Assembly: GCA_001683895.1 (NCBI GenBank)
Contig: LXQJ01000012.1
Span: 60,610 to 124,609 of the forward strand
Length of the DNA: 64,000 nt
Direction of reading: 5' to 3'
Source: Luteimonas sp. ANT-B3E
GTDB lineage: Bacteria; Pseudomonadota; Gammaproteobacteria; Xanthomonadales; Xanthomonadaceae
Under the pieces are notes generated by a model that did not search any database, was not told where the DNA came from, and saw only the letters and a list, made by a program, of their open reading frames with translations. Positions 1-7,766 of the stretch are shown here, piece by piece. Position 1 is the stretch's first letter. The number at the start of each line of letters is the position of its first letter. The translations under genes and the position numbers were made by a program.

Positions 1-2
1 CC

Positions 3-626
3 GCCGGCGTGCTGGAGGTGGCGGTCGACACGCCGGAGGCCGACGTCGCCGCGATGCCGGTGGTCGCCATCGTGTGCCATCCGCTGCCGACCGAAGGCGG
101 CACCATGCACAACAAGGTGGTGACCATGGCCGCGCGCGCGCTGCGCGAGCTGGGCGCGACCACCGTGCGCTTCAACTTCCGCGGCACCGGCGGGTCGGCC
201 GGCAGCTACGACGAGGGTATCGGCGAGGTCGACGACCTGCGCGCGGTCGCGGCCTGGGTGCGCGCGGGGCGGCCGGACGCGGCGCTGTGGCTCGCGGGCT
301 TCAGCTTCGGCGCCTATGTGTCGCTGCGCGCGGCGAAAGCGCTGTCGCCGGCGGTGTTGCTGTCGATCGCGCCCCCAGCCGGTCGCTGGGACTTCGACGC
401 CATCGCGCTGCCGACAATGCCGTGGCTGGTGATCCAGGGCGACGCCGACGAGGTCGTCGATCCGCAGGCCGTGGTCGACTGGCTGGCGCACAGCAAGGCG
501 CGCGCCACGCTGGTGCGCATGCCCGACACCAGCCACTTCTTCCATCGCAAGCTCATCGACCTGCGCGGTGCGATCAAGAACGGACTCCGGCCGCACCTGC
601 CGACGGCACCGACCGCGGGTGGTTGA
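3..626 (+). CDS. alpha/beta hydrolase, COG2945-type (5' end outside window)
   Basis: Small alpha/beta-hydrolase fold protein; substrate unknown, probably a cytoplasmic esterase-like enzyme. The visible part holds the oxyanion region CHPLPTEGGTMHNK, the nucleophile elbow GFSFGAY, an acid in DADEVVD and the catalytic histidine in DTSHFFH. The track starts it at a GTG at base 9, but the frame is open to the window edge and the residues before it (AG, then VLEVAVD) look like the usual N-terminal strand of this family, so the true start most likely lies upstream of base 1. Its 3' end overlaps the GTG chosen for zapE by 8 bases, which suggests one transcript. The family call is good; the function is unknown. 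Confidence 0.8.
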   Translation, partial: AGVLEVAVDTPEADVAAMPVVAIVCHPLPTEGGTMHNKVVTMAARALRELGATTVRFNFRGTGGSAGSYDEGIGEVDDLRAVAAWVRAGRPDAALWLAGFSFGAYVSLRAAKALSPAVLLSIAPPAGRWDFDAIALPTMPWLVIQGDADEVVDPQAVVDWLAHSKARATLVRMPDTSHFFHRKLIDLRGAIKNGLRPHLPTAPTAGG

Positions 627-1746
627 GGCGGCAGCGACACGGCCGTCCGCGGCCTACGCCGCCGGCGCGGCCCGCGGGGACTGGAACGACGATCCGGCGC
701 AACACCCCGCGCTGCGCGAGCTCGACCGGATGCACGACGCGCTGGCACGTCCCGCCCCGCGCGGCCTGCTGTCGCGGCTGCGCGCGCGCGCCCCCGACCC
801 GGTCCGCGGCCTGTACCTCTGGGGCGGCGTCGGCCGCGGCAAGACCTTCCTCGTCGACCTGTTCTTCGACGGACTGCCGCTGCCTGAAGTAAAGCGCGGC
901 GTGACCGGCGCGGCGGGCAAGCGGCGCACGCATTTCCACCGCTTCATGCGTGACGTCCATGCGCGGCTGCGCGCACACGCCGGCGAGCGCGATCCGCTGG
1001 CCGCGATCGCGCGCGAGTGGGGCCGGGATGTGCGGGTGCTGGTGCTCGACGAGTTCTTCGTCAGCGACATCGGCGACGCGATGCTGCTGGCACGGCTGCT
1101 GGAAGGCCTGTTCGCCGAGGACGTGTTGCTGGTGACGACGTCCAACGCGGCGCCGTCGGCGCTGTACCCCGACGGCCTGCAGCGCGCGCGCTTCCTGCCG
1201 GCGATCGCGCTGGTGGAGGAGGCCTGCGCGGTGGTCGAGCTGGCCAGCGACATCGACTACCGGCTACGCGAACTGACCCGGTCGCCGGTGTACCGCACGC
1301 CGCTGGACGCCGGGGCAGACGACTGGCTGGAGGCGCGCTGGCACGCACTGGGCGGCGACGACGCGCACCGCGCCGGCGGGGTCGAGATCGACGGACGGCG
1401 GATCCCGGTACGGGCGCGTGCGACCGGCATGGCCTGGTTCGACTTCGCGGCGCTGTGCGAGGGTCCGCGCGGCGCGACCGACTACATCGAGGTCGCGCGC
1501 GAGTTCCATACCGTCTTCCTCGGCGGCATCCCGGTGTTCGACGCGCTGCGCGACGACGCCGCGCGCCGCTTCGTCACCCTGGTCGACGAGTTCTACGATC
1601 GCCACGTCAACCTGGTGTGCACCGCCGACGCGGCTCCGCCGGCGCTGTATGCGGGCGAGCGCCTGTCCGGGGCGTTCGAGCGCTGTGCGTCGCGTCTGAT
1701 CGAGATGCGCAGCGCCGAGTATCTGGCGTTGGCGCACCTCGAGTGA
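619..1746 (+). CDS. zapE: cell division ATPase ZapE (AFG1/LACE1 family)
   Basis: AAA-type P-loop ATPase of the AFG1 family. In Escherichia coli ZapE acts at the constricting Z-ring. The sequence shows Walker A GGVGRGKT, the family signature HFHRFM, and Walker B with the following motif DEFFVSDIGDAML. The track opens at 568, but the stretch before residue 18 is arginine-rich and unlike the family. The GTG at 619 gives MVEAAATRPS followed by GDWNDDPAQ, the expected N-terminus, and a 375-residue protein. It overlaps the preceding hydrolase by 8 bases and is probably translationally coupled to it. Family assignment is firm; the start is inferred. Confidence 0.9.
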   Translation: MVEAAATRPSAAYAAGAARGDWNDDPAQHPALRELDRMHDALARPAPRGLLSRLRARAPDPVRGLYLWGGVGRGKTFLVDLFFDGLPLPEVKRGVTGAAGKRRTHFHRFMRDVHARLRAHAGERDPLAAIAREWGRDVRVLVLDEFFVSDIGDAMLLARLLEGLFAEDVLLVTTSNAAPSALYPDGLQRARFLPAIALVEEACAVVELASDIDYRLRELTRSPVYRTPLDAGADDWLEARWHALGGDDAHRAGGVEIDGRRIPVRARATGMAWFDFAALCEGPRGATDYIEVAREFHTVFLGGIPVFDALRDDAARRFVTLVDEFYDRHVNLVCTADAAPPALYAGERLSGAFERCASRLIEMRSAEYLALAHLE

Positions 1747-1811
1747 GGATCTCGACGCCTCTCCCCGGACACCAGATATTGCGTTGACGGATCAGTGTGA
1801 CCGCCCTATCT

Positions 1812-2035
1812 TGTGGATGTCGGTTCCCGCGGCCGCACGCCACGGGATGAAAAGGGAAGCCGGTGACGACCGTCGAGGTCCAGTCCGGCACTGCCCCGCA
1901 GCGGTTATTGGGAACGCACCTGTCATTGGCACTGGGACCCCGCGTCCCGGGAAGCGACAGGCAAGGTGACGGCCACGCGGCCGTCGTGCCCATGAGTCCG
2001 AAGACCTGCCGACAGCCGCGCGAAGCACGCCGCGC
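1812..2035 (+). promoter_or_regulatory. cobalamin (AdoCbl) riboswitch upstream of nrdAB
   Basis: The leader carries the conserved blocks of a B12 riboswitch in the right order: CGGTTCC, GGGAAGCCGGTG, GCACTGCCCCGCAGCGGT, GGCACTGGGA followed by CCCGGGAAGCG, and the 3' B12-box block AGTCCGAAGACCTGCC. It lies about 170 bases before the nrdA start and in the same direction. Cobalamin riboswitches normally switch expression off when adenosylcobalamin is plentiful. Class Ia reductase needs no B12, so this arrangement implies repression of nrdAB when a B12-dependent reductase can take over. Exact ends are approximate. Confidence 0.88.
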
Positions 2036-2090
2036 GGTACCGGCCGCGGAATCTCCGGGGTGAGATGGCTGGTGACGCCCACCCACGATG

Positions 2091-2112
2091 CCGCCCGCGG
2101 CGTCGCGGGCGG
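2091..2112 (+). promoter_or_regulatory. GC hairpin, candidate riboswitch expression platform
   Basis: Nine-base-pair perfect stem CCGCCCGCG / CGCGGGCGG with loop GCGT between the riboswitch core and the nrdA start. There is no U-tract, so it is not a classical intrinsic terminator. It could form the switching helix or affect Rho access or translation. Inferred from position only. Confidence 0.4.
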
Positions 2113-2202
2113 TGCGACGCCGCCTTCCCACCCTGTGTGCCCGCCCGCCATGTCGCCTTCCGAGGGGAGGGCCGACCGGTGCGTCTCCAGGAACGCCACG
2201 CC

Positions 2203-4644
2203 ATGACCCATGCACCCTCCGACACCGCAACCCTCGATGCACCCGACGCGATCGACCCCTCCGCTCCAAGTTTCCTGCTGACGCCGCCCCCGGCCGCGGT
2301 GTCGATGCGCGTCGCCAAGCGCAACGGCGGCAGCGAGGCCGTCGACCTCAACAAGATTGTGCGCGCGGTGACGCGCGCGGCAGCCGGCCTGCACGCGGTG
2401 GACCCGATGCGCGTCGCCACGCGCACCATCTCCGGCCTGTACGACGGCGCCACCACGCAGGAGCTCGACGAGCTCTCGATCCGCACCGCAGCGCTGCTGA
2501 CCGGTGAGGAGCCGGAGTACGGCCGGCTCGCTGCGCGGCTGCTCGCGGCCTACATCGCCAAGGAGGTCGCCGGTCAGGAGATCCATGCGTTCACGCAGTC
2601 GGTCGCGCGCGGCCACGAGGTCGGTCTGATCGGCGACCGCCTGCTCGGCTTCGTGCAGGCCAATGCGCGCAAGCTCAACGGGGCCATCGACGCCAGCCTC
2701 GACCTCGGATTCGACTACTTCGGCCTGCGCACGCTGTACGACCGCTATCTGCTGCGCCACCCGCACACGCGCAGGGTCATCGAGACGCCGCAGCAGTTCT
2801 TCCTGCGCATCGCCAGCGCGCTGTCGGAGGACGTGCCCGAGGCGCTGGCGCTGTACCGGCGCATGGGCCAGCTGGACTACCTGCCCAGTTCGCCGACGCT
2901 GTTCAACGCCGGCACCCGCCACGAGCAGCTGTCGTCGTGCTTCCTGCTCGACTCGCCGCGCGACACGCTGGAGGCGATCTACGCCAGCTACGGCGACATG
3001 GCCCAGCTGTCGAAGTTCAGCGGCGGCATCGGCGTGTCGTACTCACGGGTGCGCTCGCGTGGGTCGCTGATCCGCTCCACCAACGGCCACTCCAACGGCA
3101 TCGTGCCGTGGCTGAAGACGCTCGACTCCTCGGTCGCGGCCGTCAACCAGGGCGGCAAGCGCAAGGGCGCGGCCTGCGTGTACCTGGAGACCTGGCACGC
3201 CGACATCGAGGACTTCCTGGAGCTGCGCGACAACGCGGGCGATGACGCCCGCCGCACCCACAACCTCAACCTCGCCAACTGGGTGCCCGACCTGTTCATG
3301 CGCCGCGTCGAGGCCGACGCGGCGTGGTCGCTGTTCGACCCGCGGGTGGTGCCGGAGCTCACCGACCTGCACGGCGATGCCTTCGACCGCGCCTACGCGC
3401 AGGCCGAGGCGCAGGGCAAGGCGCAGCGCACGCTGCCCGCGCGCAAGCTGTACTCGCGGATGATGCGCACCCTGGCCGAGACCGGCAACGGCTGGATGAC
3501 GTTCAAGGACAAGTGCAACCGCGCCAGCAACCAGACGCTGCGGCCAGGCAACGTGATCCACCTTTCCAACCTGTGCACCGAGATCCTCGAGGTCACCTCG
3601 GGCGAGGAAACCGCGGTCTGCAACCTCGGGTCGATCAACCTGGCGCACCACCTCGACGCGCACGGCGACGTCGACTTCGACCGGCTGGCGGAGACCGTGC
3701 GGCTGGCGGTGCGCCAGCTCGACCGCGTGATCGACCTCAACTTCTATCCGATCGAAAGCACGCGCCGCGGCAACATGCGCTGGCGCCCGGTGGGGCTGGG
3801 CTGCATGGGGCTGCAGGACGTGTTCTTCCGCCAGCGACTGGCGTTCGATTCCCCCGCCGCGCGCGCGCTGTCGGACCGCATCGCCGAGGCCATCTACTTC
3901 CACGCGCTGGACGCCTCGTGCGAGCTCGCCCAGGAGCGCGGCCGCCATCCGGCGTTCGCCGACACCCGCGCCGCGACCGGTGAACTGCAGTTCGACGCCT
4001 GGGACGTGGTGCCGGCGGACCAGGGGCGCTGGGACGCGCTGCGCGCGCGCATCGTCGAGCACGGCCTGCGCAACTCGCTGCTGGTCGCGATCGCGCCAAC
4101 TGCGACCATCGCCTCGATCGCCGGCTGCTACGAATGCATCGAGCCGCAGGTGTCCAACCTGTTCAAGCGCGAGACGCTGTCCGGCGACTTCCTGCAGGTC
4201 AACCGCTACCTGGTGGACGAGCTCAAGAAGCTCGGGCTGTGGACCGCGGAGATGCGCGACGCCATCAAGCTCGCCGAAGGCTCGATCCAGGGCATCGCCC
4301 GGATCCCGGACACGCTGCGCAACGTCTACCGCACCGCGTGGGAGTTGCCGATGCGCGCGCTGATCGACATGGCCGCGGGCCGCGGCGCGTACATCGACCA
4401 GTCGGCGTCGCTCAACCTGTTCATGGAGAGCCCCAGCATTGGCGCGATGTCGTCGATGTACATGCACGCGTGGAAGCAGGGGTTGAAGACCACCTACTAC
4501 TTGCGCTCGCGCCCGGCGACGCGGATCGCCAAGACCACCGTCGGCCACGTGGCGGCGATGGCGCCGCCACCGCCAGAGGACGAGGACGCGCAGGTGGTCG
4601 CCTGCTCGCTGGAGAATCCCGGCAGCTGCGAGGCCTGCCAGTGA
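2203..4644 (+). CDS. nrdA: class Ia ribonucleoside-diphosphate reductase, alpha subunit
   Basis: Large catalytic subunit that reduces ribonucleoside diphosphates to deoxy forms in the cytoplasm, together with NrdB. An ATP-cone domain occupies about residues 34-125 (MRVAKRNGGSEAV). The catalytic barrel shows the redox cysteine in SSCFLL, the Asn-Cys-Glu active-site trio in SNLCTEI, and the partner cysteine in VCNLGSINL. The C-terminal tail GSCEACQ holds the shuttle cysteines. The track begins at 2065, but that would place coding sequence inside the riboswitch region; ATG 2203 gives 813 residues. It overlaps the nrdB start as GTGA. The gene is probably under the upstream cobalamin riboswitch. 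Confidence 0.95.
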   Translation: MTHAPSDTATLDAPDAIDPSAPSFLLTPPPAAVSMRVAKRNGGSEAVDLNKIVRAVTRAAAGLHAVDPMRVATRTISGLYDGATTQELDELSIRTAALLTGEEPEYGRLAARLLAAYIAKEVAGQEIHAFTQSVARGHEVGLIGDRLLGFVQANARKLNGAIDASLDLGFDYFGLRTLYDRYLLRHPHTRRVIETPQQFFLRIASALSEDVPEALALYRRMGQLDYLPSSPTLFNAGTRHEQLSSCFLLDSPRDTLEAIYASYGDMAQLSKFSGGIGVSYSRVRSRGSLIRSTNGHSNGIVPWLKTLDSSVAAVNQGGKRKGAACVYLETWHADIEDFLELRDNAGDDARRTHNLNLANWVPDLFMRRVEADAAWSLFDPRVVPELTDLHGDAFDRAYAQAEAQGKAQRTLPARKLYSRMMRTLAETGNGWMTFKDKCNRASNQTLRPGNVIHLSNLCTEILEVTSGEETAVCNLGSINLAHHLDAHGDVDFDRLAETVRLAVRQLDRVIDLNFYPIESTRRGNMRWRPVGLGCMGLQDVFFRQRLAFDSPAARALSDRIAEAIYFHALDASCELAQERGRHPAFADTRAATGELQFDAWDVVPADQGRWDALRARIVEHGLRNSLLVAIAPTATIASIAGCYECIEPQVSNLFKRETLSGDFLQVNRYLVDELKKLGLWTAEMRDAIKLAEGSIQGIARIPDTLRNVYRTAWELPMRALIDMAAGRGAYIDQSASLNLFMESPSIGAMSSMYMHAWKQGLKTTYYLRSRPATRIAKTTVGHVAAMAPPPPEDEDAQVVACSLENPGSCEACQ

Positions 4645-5663
4645 CTGCCGCCCGGCCCCGCCAGATGCTGCTCGACCCCGGCTTCGAGCTGACGCTGCGC
4701 CCGATGCGCTACCCGCAGTTCTACGAGATGTACCGCAACGCGATCCGCAACAGCTGGACCGTGGACGAGATCAACTTCCAGATCGACATCACCGACCTGC
4801 ACGGCCGGATGTCGCCCGCCGACCGCCACCTGATCCACCGACTGGTGGCGTTCTTCGCCACCGGCGACTCGATCGTGTCCAACAACCTGGTGCTCAACCT
4901 CTACCAGCACCTCAACGCGCCCGAAGCGCGCATGTACCTGTCGCGCCAGCTGTACGAGGAGGCGCTGCACGTGCAGTTCTACCTGACCCTGCTGGACAAC
5001 TACCTGCCAGACCCGGCCGAGCGGGTGAAGGCGTTCGCCGCGGTCGAGAACATCCCGTCGATCCGCAACAAGGCCGCGTTCTGCTTCAAGTGGATCGATT
5101 CCATCCAGGGCCTGGTGCGCATCGAGACGCGCGCGCAGCGGCGCCGGTTCCTGCTCAACCAGATCTGCTTCGCGGCCTGCATCGAGGGGCTGTTCTTCTT
5201 CGCGGCGTTCGCCTACGTGTACTACTACCGCTCGCGCGGGCTGCTGCCGGGGCTGGCGTCGGGCACCAACTGGGTGTTCCGTGACGAAAGCGCGCACATG
5301 GACTTCGCGTTCGAGTGCGTGCGCCAGATCCGCGAGGAGGAGCCGGACCTGTTCGACGACAGCATGCGCGACGAGGTGTACGCGATGCTGGAGGAGGCGA
5401 TCGCGTGCGAGGTGCAGTTCGCCGAGGACGTGCTGTCGGGCGGGGTCGCCGGCATCTCGACGCGCGACATGCGCCAGTACCTGCAGCACTGCGCCGACAA
5501 CCACTTCGTGCGCCTCGGCATGCCCAAGCGCTACGACGTGCGCAACCCACTGCCGTTCATGGAGCTGCAGGACGTGCAGGAGCTGACCAACTTCTTCGAG
5601 CGCCGCGTGTCGTCGTATCAGGTCGGCGTGCAGGGAGAGGTCGGGTTCGACCATGCGTTCTGA
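4641..5663 (+). CDS. nrdB: class Ia ribonucleoside-diphosphate reductase, beta subunit
   Basis: Di-iron, tyrosyl-radical subunit that partners NrdA. Ligand motifs are visible: the Asp in FFATGDSIVSNN, Glu and His in YEEALHVQFY, the Glu region of CIEGLFFFAAF, and DESAHMDFAFE. The tyrosine seven residues after the ligand Glu (EALHVQFY) is at the position of the radical Tyr122 of E. coli NrdB, so this reads as a normal radical-bearing class I beta chain. The start is either GTG 4641, overlapping the nrdA stop, or ATG 4665 (MLLDPGFELTLRP), which also fits the family; 340 or 332 residues. Confidence 0.93.
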   Translation: MTAARPRQMLLDPGFELTLRPMRYPQFYEMYRNAIRNSWTVDEINFQIDITDLHGRMSPADRHLIHRLVAFFATGDSIVSNNLVLNLYQHLNAPEARMYLSRQLYEEALHVQFYLTLLDNYLPDPAERVKAFAAVENIPSIRNKAAFCFKWIDSIQGLVRIETRAQRRRFLLNQICFAACIEGLFFFAAFAYVYYYRSRGLLPGLASGTNWVFRDESAHMDFAFECVRQIREEEPDLFDDSMRDEVYAMLEEAIACEVQFAEDVLSGGVAGISTRDMRQYLQHCADNHFVRLGMPKRYDVRNPLPFMELQDVQELTNFFERRVSSYQVGVQGEVGFDHAF

Positions 5664-6245
5664 GATGCCGAAGCTAGCCCGAGAGTCAGAGCAAGAGCCA
5701 GAGCAAGAGCCGCGTCGGCAGGATCTTCTAGGGAGGCCGGTGACGGGGGTGCTGCTCCATCGCTGCGTCATGAGAAGGCCAAAGCTGGAGCTGGAGCCGC
5801 TTCGGCTGGTGCCGCGACGGAGGCCGGTGACGGGGTGCTGCTCCCCCCCTCCGTCCGGCCATCCATGGCCGGAGTCGGGGCCGTGGGCCACCCATGGCCC
5901 ACCCTCCGCAGCACCCCATCACCCGCCTCCTGGATGACCAACGTGGTTTCGGACGATCAAGCGGATGCGTTGCCACGGAATCCGGCGTTGTGCATGGCCA
6001 CCAACAACGCAGTGCGCCTGTCGATGTCACCGCGCCGCGACGGGGTGCGGGGGTGTCGCGTAAAGGGCACATGGATGTGCCCGCCGGTGAGTCGGCCATG
6101 GATGGCCGATCGAACCGGGTAGCGATACCCCCGTATCCCGGCGCAAAGGCCCGAAGCCCGGGCTCTGGCCTCTGCGCTTTGAGCTTTGAGCTTTACGTTG
6201 CTTTCTGGCCTTGTGCTGTAGCGCCGCCTCCCGCGCCTCACAGCG
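5664..6245. repeat. gene-free stretch with REP-like hairpins and a small inverted-repeat element
   Basis: No credible gene lies between nrdB and the amidohydrolase. There are four short palindromes of one design, an arm then a four-base loop (TGGA, TCCA or CCCA) then the complementary arm: 5855-5872, 5883-5902, 6065-6082 and 6093-6108. A 26-27 base block beginning GGAGGCCGGTGACGG is present directly at 5732 and 5819 and inverted, with two mismatches over 22 bases, at 5909-5930. The 5819 and 5909 copies enclose the first two hairpins, giving a roughly 112-base element with terminal inverted repeats. A short direct repeat CAGAGCAAGAGC lies near 5690. Confidence 0.7.
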
Positions 6246-6305
6246 ATGAGAGCAATCGCTCCAGCCGCAGCGCTAGCATCCACGACCCCTCGAGGAGCCG
6301 TCGCC

Positions 6306-7706
6306 ATGCCCCACCATGCCCGCTGCACCCGGTCCACCAGCGCGCGTGGGCCGGCGCGCCTCCCGCGTTGGCCCACGCTCGTGGCGCTGGCGCTGCTCTG
6401 CGCCCCGGCCATGGCGCAGGACGATGCGACGGCCGTGCAACGCGGCGCCGACGTGGTCGGCGACACGCCGGCGGCGCTGCGCCAGCGTGTCGTCGACTGG
6501 CGGCGCGACCTGCATGCGCACCCGGAGCTGGGCCACGCCGAGAAGCGCACCGCGGCGCTGGTCGCCGACCACCTGCGTGCGCTTGGCCTGTCGCCGGTGA
6601 CCGGCATCGCTGGTACCGGCGTGACCGCCGTGCTGAAAGGCGCGCGGCCGGGCCCGCGGATCGCACTGCGCGCCGACATGGACGCGTTGCCGGTGACCGA
6701 GGCCACCGGCCTGCCGTATGCATCCACCGCCATCGGCGAGTACCGCGGCCAGCCGGTGGGGCTGATGCACGCCTGCGGCCACGACATGCACGTGGCGATC
6801 CTGATGGGCGTCGCCGAAGCGCTGGCGGCGCGGCGCGACACGCTGGCGGGCGAGGTGATGTTCGTGTTCCAGCCGGCGGAAGAAGGCCCGCCGGTCGCGG
6901 GCGCGGTATTCGGCGCCAAGCAGATGCTCGACGAGGGCGTGTTCGACGACTTCATGCCCGACGCGATCCTCGGCCTGCACGTCTGGTCGCGGCTCAGCGT
7001 CGGCCAGGTCGGGGTGCGGGCGGGTCCGTTCATGGCCAGCGCCGACGAATGGACGCTGGCGATCCGGGGCGAACAGACGCACGGCTCGCAGCCGTGGGCC
7101 GGCGTCGACCCGATCACCGTGGCCGCGCAGGTGCTGCTGGGCACGCAGGCGATCATCGCGCGCCAGGTCGACATCACCGCGACCCCGGTGGTGCTGACCG
7201 CGGGCCAGCTCAACGCCGGCACCCGCTTCAACATCATCCCTGACAGCGCCACCATGGTGGGCACGCTGCGCACTTTCGACATGGGCGTGCGCGACGATGT
7301 CATCGCGCGCTTCCGCCGCACCGCGGAACACTTCGCCGCGGCCAGTGGCGCCAGCGCCGAGCTCACGGTGGCGATGAACGCGCCGGTGACCCGCAACGAT
7401 CCGGCACTGACCGCGCGCCTGCAGCCGTCGCTGGCGCGCGTCGTGGGTGCCGGCAACGTGGTCGAGACGCCGCTGTACACGATCGCCGAGGACTTTTCGC
7501 AGTTTGCCGACCGCGTGCCGGGGTTCTACTTCTTTGTCGGCACCACGCCGGTGGGCACCGATCCCGCGAGGGCGCCGATCAACCATTCGCCGCTGTACGC
7601 CCCCGACGAGGGCGCGCTGGACGTCGGCCTGCGCGCACTGCTGCAGGCGACGCTGGATTTCCTCGGGTCGCCGCCTGCGGCGGGGACGTCCCCGCCTCGG
7701 GCCTGA
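6306..7706 (+). CDS. exported M20-family amidohydrolase/peptidase
   Basis: Metal-dependent hydrolase of the M20D type (hippurate hydrolase/aminoacylase-like), probably releasing an acyl group or amino acid from an amide in the periplasm. Motifs: RRDLHAHPELG, the metal-binding ADMDALPV, the HACGHDMH cluster, and the PAEEGPP glutamates. ATG 6306 is preferred over the track start 6246 because GAGGAG lies just upstream. It gives 466 residues with an N-terminal hydrophobic stretch ending in AMAQ, a likely signal peptide. An 18-base perfect palindrome (7679-7696) sits in its last codons, facing the convergent hydrolase gene. The substrate is unknown. Confidence 0.85.
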   Translation: MPHHARCTRSTSARGPARLPRWPTLVALALLCAPAMAQDDATAVQRGADVVGDTPAALRQRVVDWRRDLHAHPELGHAEKRTAALVADHLRALGLSPVTGIAGTGVTAVLKGARPGPRIALRADMDALPVTEATGLPYASTAIGEYRGQPVGLMHACGHDMHVAILMGVAEALAARRDTLAGEVMFVFQPAEEGPPVAGAVFGAKQMLDEGVFDDFMPDAILGLHVWSRLSVGQVGVRAGPFMASADEWTLAIRGEQTHGSQPWAGVDPITVAAQVLLGTQAIIARQVDITATPVVLTAGQLNAGTRFNIIPDSATMVGTLRTFDMGVRDDVIARFRRTAEHFAAASGASAELTVAMNAPVTRNDPALTARLQPSLARVVGAGNVVETPLYTIAEDFSQFADRVPGFYFFVGTTPVGTDPARAPINHSPLYAPDEGALDVGLRALLQATLDFLGSPPAAGTSPPRA

Positions 7707-7766
7707 CGTGATGTCGCACATCCGCCGGGCCCAATGCCCAGCGGATGCGGCAGACCATGGTCGCCG

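Noticed and set aside
1792-2922. 376-aa minus-strand ORF over the nrdA leader
   Set aside because: Low-complexity Arg/Gly/Ala shadow frame; the same DNA is the riboswitch and nrdA on the plus strand.
7679-7696. 18-bp perfect palindrome at the end of the M20 gene
   Set aside because: Noted as a possible transcript-end structure, but it lies within codons, has no T-run and could be chance in GC-rich DNA.
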